Shown here piece after piece: positions 58,660-64,000 of a stretch of 64,000 nucleotides of DNA (its first letter is position 1; the number at the start of each line of letters is the position of its first letter). A program made the position numbers and the translations under genes. The stretch is taken from NCBI RefSeq assembly GCF_008831285.2, contig NC_045139.1:24534412-24598411 (forward strand). The letters are read 5' to 3'. The notes beneath the pieces were generated by a model, which worked only from the letters and a program-made list of their open reading frames with translations, had not been told where the DNA came from and did no database searches. Source of the DNA: Nymphaea colorata (Eukaryota; Streptophyta; Magnoliopsida; Nymphaeales; Nymphaeaceae).

Positions 58660-59226
58660 TCACAGAAAGCACTTTAGTGACAGGTGGTCATTCAAAAATT
58701 CATATCTCTTCATCGGTTTCTCCAAAAATTATGAAATTTTACACGGATAATCTTCAGAATCAGTCAAATCCAACAAACTCTTATTTGACATTTTCCGACA
58801 CCGGATCTGACAGCGTCGGTTGCCGGAAAATGGTTTAGTTTCTGCTTTATCAGGAAAGCATTCCAGCAATAGGCGGTCACTCAAAAATTTGTATCTCCTC
58901 AACCGCTCACCCAAAAATTATGAAATTTTACCAGAGTAATCTTCAAAACCAGACGAATCCAGTGAGCCCTTACTCGTTATTTTTTGACGCCAGAGCTGAC
59001 AATGCCGGTCACGGGATCCGATGTAGTTTTCAGACTTTCCGTCGCAGAAAACACTCCAGCGACAGGCAGTCACTCAAAAAATTCATATATTTTTGTCGGC
59101 CAAAAATTATGAAATTTTATAGGAACAATCTACACAAGCATACCAATCCAAAGAGCCCTTACTCATTAATTTCTGACATCGGAGCAGACAGCACCGGTCA
59201 CCGGAATCCGATGTAGTTTTTCTTAT
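58660..59226. repeat. three ~189-bp tandem repeats
   Basis: Each unit contains tcactcaaaaatt-catatct, aaaaattatgaaatttta and gac-cgg-gc-gac-g-cggt. The core atgaaatttta occurs at 58,731, 58,920 and 59,109, spacing 189 and 189. Units are clearly diverged. Frames through them (KIMKFYTDNLQNQ, MKFYQSNLQNQ, KIMKFYRNNLHKH) are partly conserved but probably not coding. Confidence 0.85.
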
Positions 59227-59734
59227 TTTCACAGATACTGTAAAAATCACAGGCGACCAGAGAGCTAACTCCCTAACGCGTTTCATCTAGGGGGCTAATT
59301 TGGGGCCGAGCTTTAGGGCGTCCCATCCTCACTGATAACACAAGGTGCTGCCCAAGTTTCATCTAAAAGGGAGCTAGCATTGATTTTTAAATATACTGCG
59401 ATTTCTGTCCTCCCCTGAGTGACGCCTGAAACAAGGATCGCCTGAGGACATTTGTTTACATGCGTCACCAATTTCACATCATTTTCTGAGGGTTTTTCGT
59501 GTGTGTTCAGATTTACTCCCAGCCAATTATTCGTTACTTAGTGGAGCCTTCTGATTCCCTGCGTTGATTAAAGATGATGACAGACTTATGGGGTACAAGA
59601 TTTCAAAAGATTTTTTTGCATCTTCCTATTGTGGTATTCATGCAACAATGCTTGGATATGTAAACATCTAAGAATGAGAAGGCTTTATATCGTTTCCAGC
59701 ATATCACACTTCATACATTGACTTGCATATATAT
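59227..59734. other. unassigned sequence between tandem repeats and TIR element
   Basis: Moderately GC-rich to about 59,480 (gggctaatttggggccgagc), possibly part of the same degraded LTR as the tandem repeats. No gene recognised. Confidence 0.4.
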
Positions 59735-59951
59735 CAACGTTGTAAAAGGCGAGAAAGCGAGGTGAGGTGTTGAGCCTCTTATGAGGCGAGGCGAGGCGTT
59801 AATCGAAGCGTAAGCTTCACGCACAAATTTGTGGATTATATAATATTTATAAAAACAACAACAAAACTGAAAAAAATGACTGCAATCCTATATTAAATAG
59901 ACAACATATGCAAACCACAAAAGGATTTGTAAATCCAAATAAATACAATGA

Positions 59952-59993
59952 CATAAATATTGTGGCTGATTCACGGTCATCATCTGCACTAAA
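59952..59993. repeat. 42-bp perfect direct repeat, copy 1
   Basis: Starts cataaatattgtggctgatt; identical to 60,738-60,779, 786 bp away, inside the TIR element. Confidence 0.92.
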
Positions 59994-60737
59994 TACAATG
60001 TCACTTGTTCCATCAAACTGATGGGAGCTCATCCTAATAAAATCTCCATTCTTCAGCTTATTGTTTAACATGCATGGGTGCATGTAAAAGATACAATGAT
60101 GATATCAGTAGTTACACAATAAAGTACAATATAAGACAGTTTGGCAACCTCTGCAAGAATTTCATTTTTCATGTTGACTTGTTTACAAGAATGCTTCTGA
60201 ACCCTGCACCAACTAGCAGAACTCTAGTGGTTGTAAAGCCTGTTGTAGACTGTGCAGTTTCTATCAGGTAAGGGAGGTTGGCTGGAAGAAGCAAGCTAGA
60301 TAAACTCCCTTACTATTAGCATGATTATTTTCTCTAGGAGAGAGATGCATTCTCATGAATTTAAAGAAAAGGTGGCAAAGCAATATCAACTAACAAAGAA
60401 TGCAATCGAGTCTGAATCAGTATGGATGTGGATTTGTCAAATTTGTTGAATTAGATGTACCCTAATTGTATAGTGGCTTTCAGAGATTTGATGAAAAACA
60501 AAATTTCATAACAAATTCATGGTGCAGTCTGCTGCTTTTTTTGTGCAAATAAATCCTATCAGAAAATTGTTGATTCAAAAGATTTGAAGTTTGAACATTT
60601 TGTCTATATCTAGAGACTGAACAGAAGAACACTCTGTTCTTCTACCAAGTTTCTTACTCTGGTAACACCTGTCATTAGTTCCAATATTAGTAGTATCTCA
60701 ACTACATTTGCCATTTTTTCAGCTCCACCATACTCGG

Positions 60738-60779
60738 CATAAATATTGTGGCTGATTCACGGTCATCATCTGCACTAAA
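60738..60779. repeat. 42-bp perfect direct repeat, copy 2
   Basis: Partner of 59,952-59,993. Neighbouring bases differ on both sides. Confidence 0.92.
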
Positions 60780-61334
60780 ACTAAAACATATTCCCTTTCT
60801 GGACAATCATTTCATCCATGATTATAGGATACATTTAATTGTCCATTTACGAGATAATAATGAAAGGTAAAACAATTAAGGCGTATTGGGCCTCTATCCG
60901 ATGTCTTTCTTTCCCCACTAAGGATATCACCATGTGGTCACTGGGCGGATTCAGAAACCGTCCCTGAAATCTTCCTTCACCTTATCCCCTGGTCTAGACC
61001 TTACGCAGAATCGCCCTGACAGCTACCACCAACAAGAAAAGCACGACAGCTATGGCTCCTCTGATCACTAATCCCTCCATCCCTTCTATCATCTTGCTCG
61101 TTCCTCTTCTGCAAGAGGCAACAGACCCTAGTGACAGATTTAGCATAGGAGCAGACGACCTCCCACCATTTGCTTGTCAGCTCTCTTTTTTCTAGTTAAT
61201 TTTCAATTAATGTGTCCTTGAGGCGCATGCTTTAGGGATGCGTGCGCCTCACACCCATGCCTCAAGGCGTTTTTGTAAAAAAACGCCTTGAGTCGTTCAT
61301 ATTTTGTAAGAAGCATACGCTTCTTACAACATTG

Positions 61335-61371
<37 letters not shown>

Positions 61372-62150
61372 CGCGCGCTTAGATAAAACAAAGATACAAG
61401 ACTACATGCTGCACTCATAACCGAATACTCCCATACCTGTAAAATCTGAGGTGAACTTCCAGCCGCAGCCTTCTTGTGCTTCTGATTCCTTTTCAGCAAC
61501 CACCAATCTCAATCTCAACTAGAAGGAGAGCAAAAATGAGGACGTCCATCTCTTTCTCTCGAATTTCATGCTATTGGACGTTCCCCTCTATGGCTGCAGC
61601 AAAAGAGTGATTAATTACCGTAAAATATGGTTAAATACACCCTCTACAAGGCCTCCCTCCTTGCCATACGAAATTTGTTTTCAATTTCTCTCGAGAAGGG
61701 AATGATTTTTCAGTTTTCCCTCTTGCCATTTAATCTTTTCAGTTACTTACTCTTTTCTTTCCAACACTGTCCCCTTGACAATTTTCAGTTATTTCTTGCA
61801 ACCATTTAATCTACTATTTTTAACTCCTCCCAGTATTAACGTCTCAATGATTAAGGAAACAAAGGAAAAATCGTGGGTCTTACATAGACTCACTAGCCAT
61901 AACAAATAGTAATCAATTGAACACCCATCAAGCTCCTTCACCTCCTAGAAGGGACTACATATATTACTCTTAAGCCACAAATCCATATAAAAAGTCTCGG
62001 AGATGTTCAATTCTGATTAAATATTACATCAGAGCAAGTTTTCTAAAGTTATCTTTTACCAATGAAATTAAGTATGTCCACATCCTTATCAACCACTAAA
62101 CTGTAAAAGAACCAAGTTTTCCAAACACAATATTAAAACATAGCCTTCAT
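61335..62150. other. AT-rich stretch with a TA/TG/CG microsatellite
   Basis: (TA)n(TG)n(CG)n at 61,335-61,378. No gene recognised in the rest. Confidence 0.5.
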
Positions 62151-64000
62151 AATTATGGAGTTCTCTACATCAATATCTCTTTCTAAAGCACCATTGCAAG
62201 TTCATAATTAAAATCTTCCAATGGAATATGAGCAACTTTAAACCAACATACCAACAAATGCTCTTGGAGAAAGAACACCCAAAAAATAAATGTTGTTGAC
62301 CTCTATTGTTTTTTATGTAGAATATATTTAGAAACAGAGCAAACCCAAATCTTTGCATGTAAGCCTCCGTTTGCAATGTATTGAAATTTGTGAAGTGTGT
62401 AAACTTATAGACTGATAGAACATTACTGGAAATCCAAGCGAATAGATATCATTTCATTATCAGACCTTTAAGTCTAATATGACGCCAAATCTGATTCTTA
62501 GAGTGAAGAAGTTGATTACTATTTGTCCACACAATAGCATCATTCCCTGAAAGTAAATGAGTTTAACAACACTCTCTTACGTTAGCCAAATTATCCAATT
62601 AAGTAACATTATCTTCATATTGCAAAACTAGTTTGAGAACTATTACACGAGTTCAGTCTCAACATATACCAGTTTATTCTTGAAGTGAATTCAGCAGAAT
62701 ACTGCCATGCCAAGGGTCTACCAGAATTTTACCCAATTTCCTAACTTAACTCTCCAACTGACTTCCTTACTAATCCCCCTACAAATCTTCATAATATCCT
62801 TTAAAGGGGATGAATTAGCACCTGATTCTAGTTTCAAACACTCCTTTAACCAAGTATTTATTCCTACAACTAATAGCCCACAAAAGCCAAAATACTCCAA
62901 AAGTATTATTAATTCCACCTATCTTCTTCATCCGCTCGCCCCCCTCACTCATAAGGTGAAAGAGCAAAGTTCAAGAAACTGAATGAACTTTATAATAATT
63001 TTTATGTTACCTTAAAACAACTTAACTACAGATCTGTTATCTTTACAAGCAAAGGCTGGACAGTTCAGAGCCAAAGGCCAATAAATTAGAATTTCAAACA
63101 GCAGCGAGTTCATTGAATATAGTCGCTTTGCAAAGTTAGTTCAACTTTTTTTTTTTTCCAACGAGCAAGTTGTCGCTACACCTTAAGAATTACCAGACCT
63201 TAGACCATCACTCTAAGAGCCTCCCTAGAACTAGGCAAGCCAAAAATTGTTTTGTAAGAAAGAATCCTTTCAACCATCCATACATGTTAAGGAGCTCTTC
63301 CACCTTGCTATCATCCATATTGAAAGGAAATGAAGAAGATTTCTCAAAATTAATCTTCATACCTAACTTTGCTCAAAATTTGACAATGGTTCCAATAAGT
63401 TGTGAATAGAATTGTGATTTTCCCTATAAAAGAAGAAGCATGTAGTTAGCACATATTAATCTTCTTACGCATACTAGGAACATCGACCTTGGTAAAGAAG
63501 GTTGTCAATCGAAGCCTCCTAATGAAATTTCCATTACAATAGGGAGATAGAAGATCTCCTTGGAGTTTCCTCTCACTAGAAAAGAAAGACCCTTCCTTAC
63601 CATTCATAAGAATTACATAAGTTGCATTAATAACACAAGGCGTAACTCTCTCAACCCAAGTATAAGCAATAGAACAAAAAAGGTAGAAATTTCTAATTTA
63701 CCCTATCATAAGCTTTCCATAGGTCAACTTTCCCATTCACAGTCATGAAGTGGATAATTTTGTGTGCAAAGAAAAAATATTCATGAATATTTCTATTAGG
63801 AGAAGAGCTCCCTACTAATCAGAAATATTCCCATTAAAGAAACCACCACCTTAGACTTGATCTTAAAAACATAATTGCCAATAGCAAATGGACAATAATA
63901 AAGAATGAAGCACAAAACATATCTTTTAGGAATGGGAGCAAAATGATTCCTACCCAAACTTCCTTTCAAAAAAAAAAAAAAAGTTTTATACCCTTCAATT
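62150..64000 (-). pseudogene. decayed LINE (L1-type) reverse transcriptase, runs off right edge
   Basis: - strand motifs in order from the right: KVDLWKAYDRV near 63,695-63,731 (RT motif A), WVERVTPCVINATYVILMNG then KLQGDLLSPY (63,560-63,660; motif B region), KLGMKINFEKSSSFPF near 63,300-63,370, and a zf-RVT-like HLFFGCSFSKSICWYVGL near 62,250-62,300. Many stops and frame changes; the FADD box is not intact. It lies outside any recognised host gene. Confidence 0.82.

Larger units (their letters stand above)
59735..61334. mobile_element. 1.6-kb hAT-like TIR element with hairpin-rich ends
   Basis: Left end CAACGTTGTAAAAGGCG pairs with the complement of the right end CGCTTCTTACAACATTG. Flanks are ATATATAT on both sides (8 bp, but low complexity). 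Subterminal aggcg/cgcct motifs are abundant. The right end has perfect hairpins at 61,261-61,292 (14-bp arms) and 61,306-61,327 (9-bp arms). No transposase frame was seen, so it is non-autonomous. Confidence 0.65.

Noticed and set aside
57509-59480. A single large LTR starting TGTCACGACATAA
   Set aside because: No matching second end, primer site, purine tract or target duplication found. Only the 189-bp repeats are firm.

Overview
This is nuclear DNA from a land plant, most likely a flowering plant. The window has spliced genes with GT-AG introns and plant-type families, and it is heavily loaded with Ty3/gypsy and Ty1/copia retrotransposons, a LINE relic and hAT-like MITEs. Very long, transposon-filled introns fit a lineage with intron expansion, but I cannot name the species.

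Layout. 1-10,874 is a Tekay/Del-type Ty3/gypsy chromovirus on the + strand. Its 3' third (end of integrase, chromodomain, ~3 kb LTR) appears twice around a 100-N gap (6,797-6,896), and the two copies differ almost only by one-base indels, which points to an assembly artefact. 11,366-16,485 is a Ty1/copia element on the - strand with ~97% identical LTRs and several inactivating lesions.

17,492-43,449 (- strand) holds 16 exons, 764 codons, of the N-terminal half of a DExH-box RNA helicase (DExH7/DHX29-like). All exon phases join. The coding sequence stops just after the DEVH box (motif II), so motifs III-VI must lie beyond the left edge. The last visible intron is therefore >17 kb and would contain both large retrotransposons. 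Other introns carry copia relics (about 19.7-21.7, 22.5-23.7 and 32.7-36.4 kb), a solo LTR with a target duplication (30,296-30,806) and hAT-like MITEs, one with a perfect 8-bp duplication (41,939-42,302).

45,664-51,695 (- strand) is a small three-exon gene for an 86-residue basic protein of a conserved plant family. Its 5.7-kb second intron contains an inverted pair of LTR-like arms. To the right lie a decayed copia (53.2-56.4 kb), a GAGCTCGACTCG-rich repeat (55.4-55.9 kb), three 189-bp tandem repeats (58.66-59.23 kb), a 1.6-kb hAT-like terminal-inverted-repeat element with hairpin-rich ends (59,735-61,334) and a decayed LINE (62.1-64 kb).

Only the helicase and the small protein look like host genes. 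I saw no tRNA, rRNA or CRISPR.
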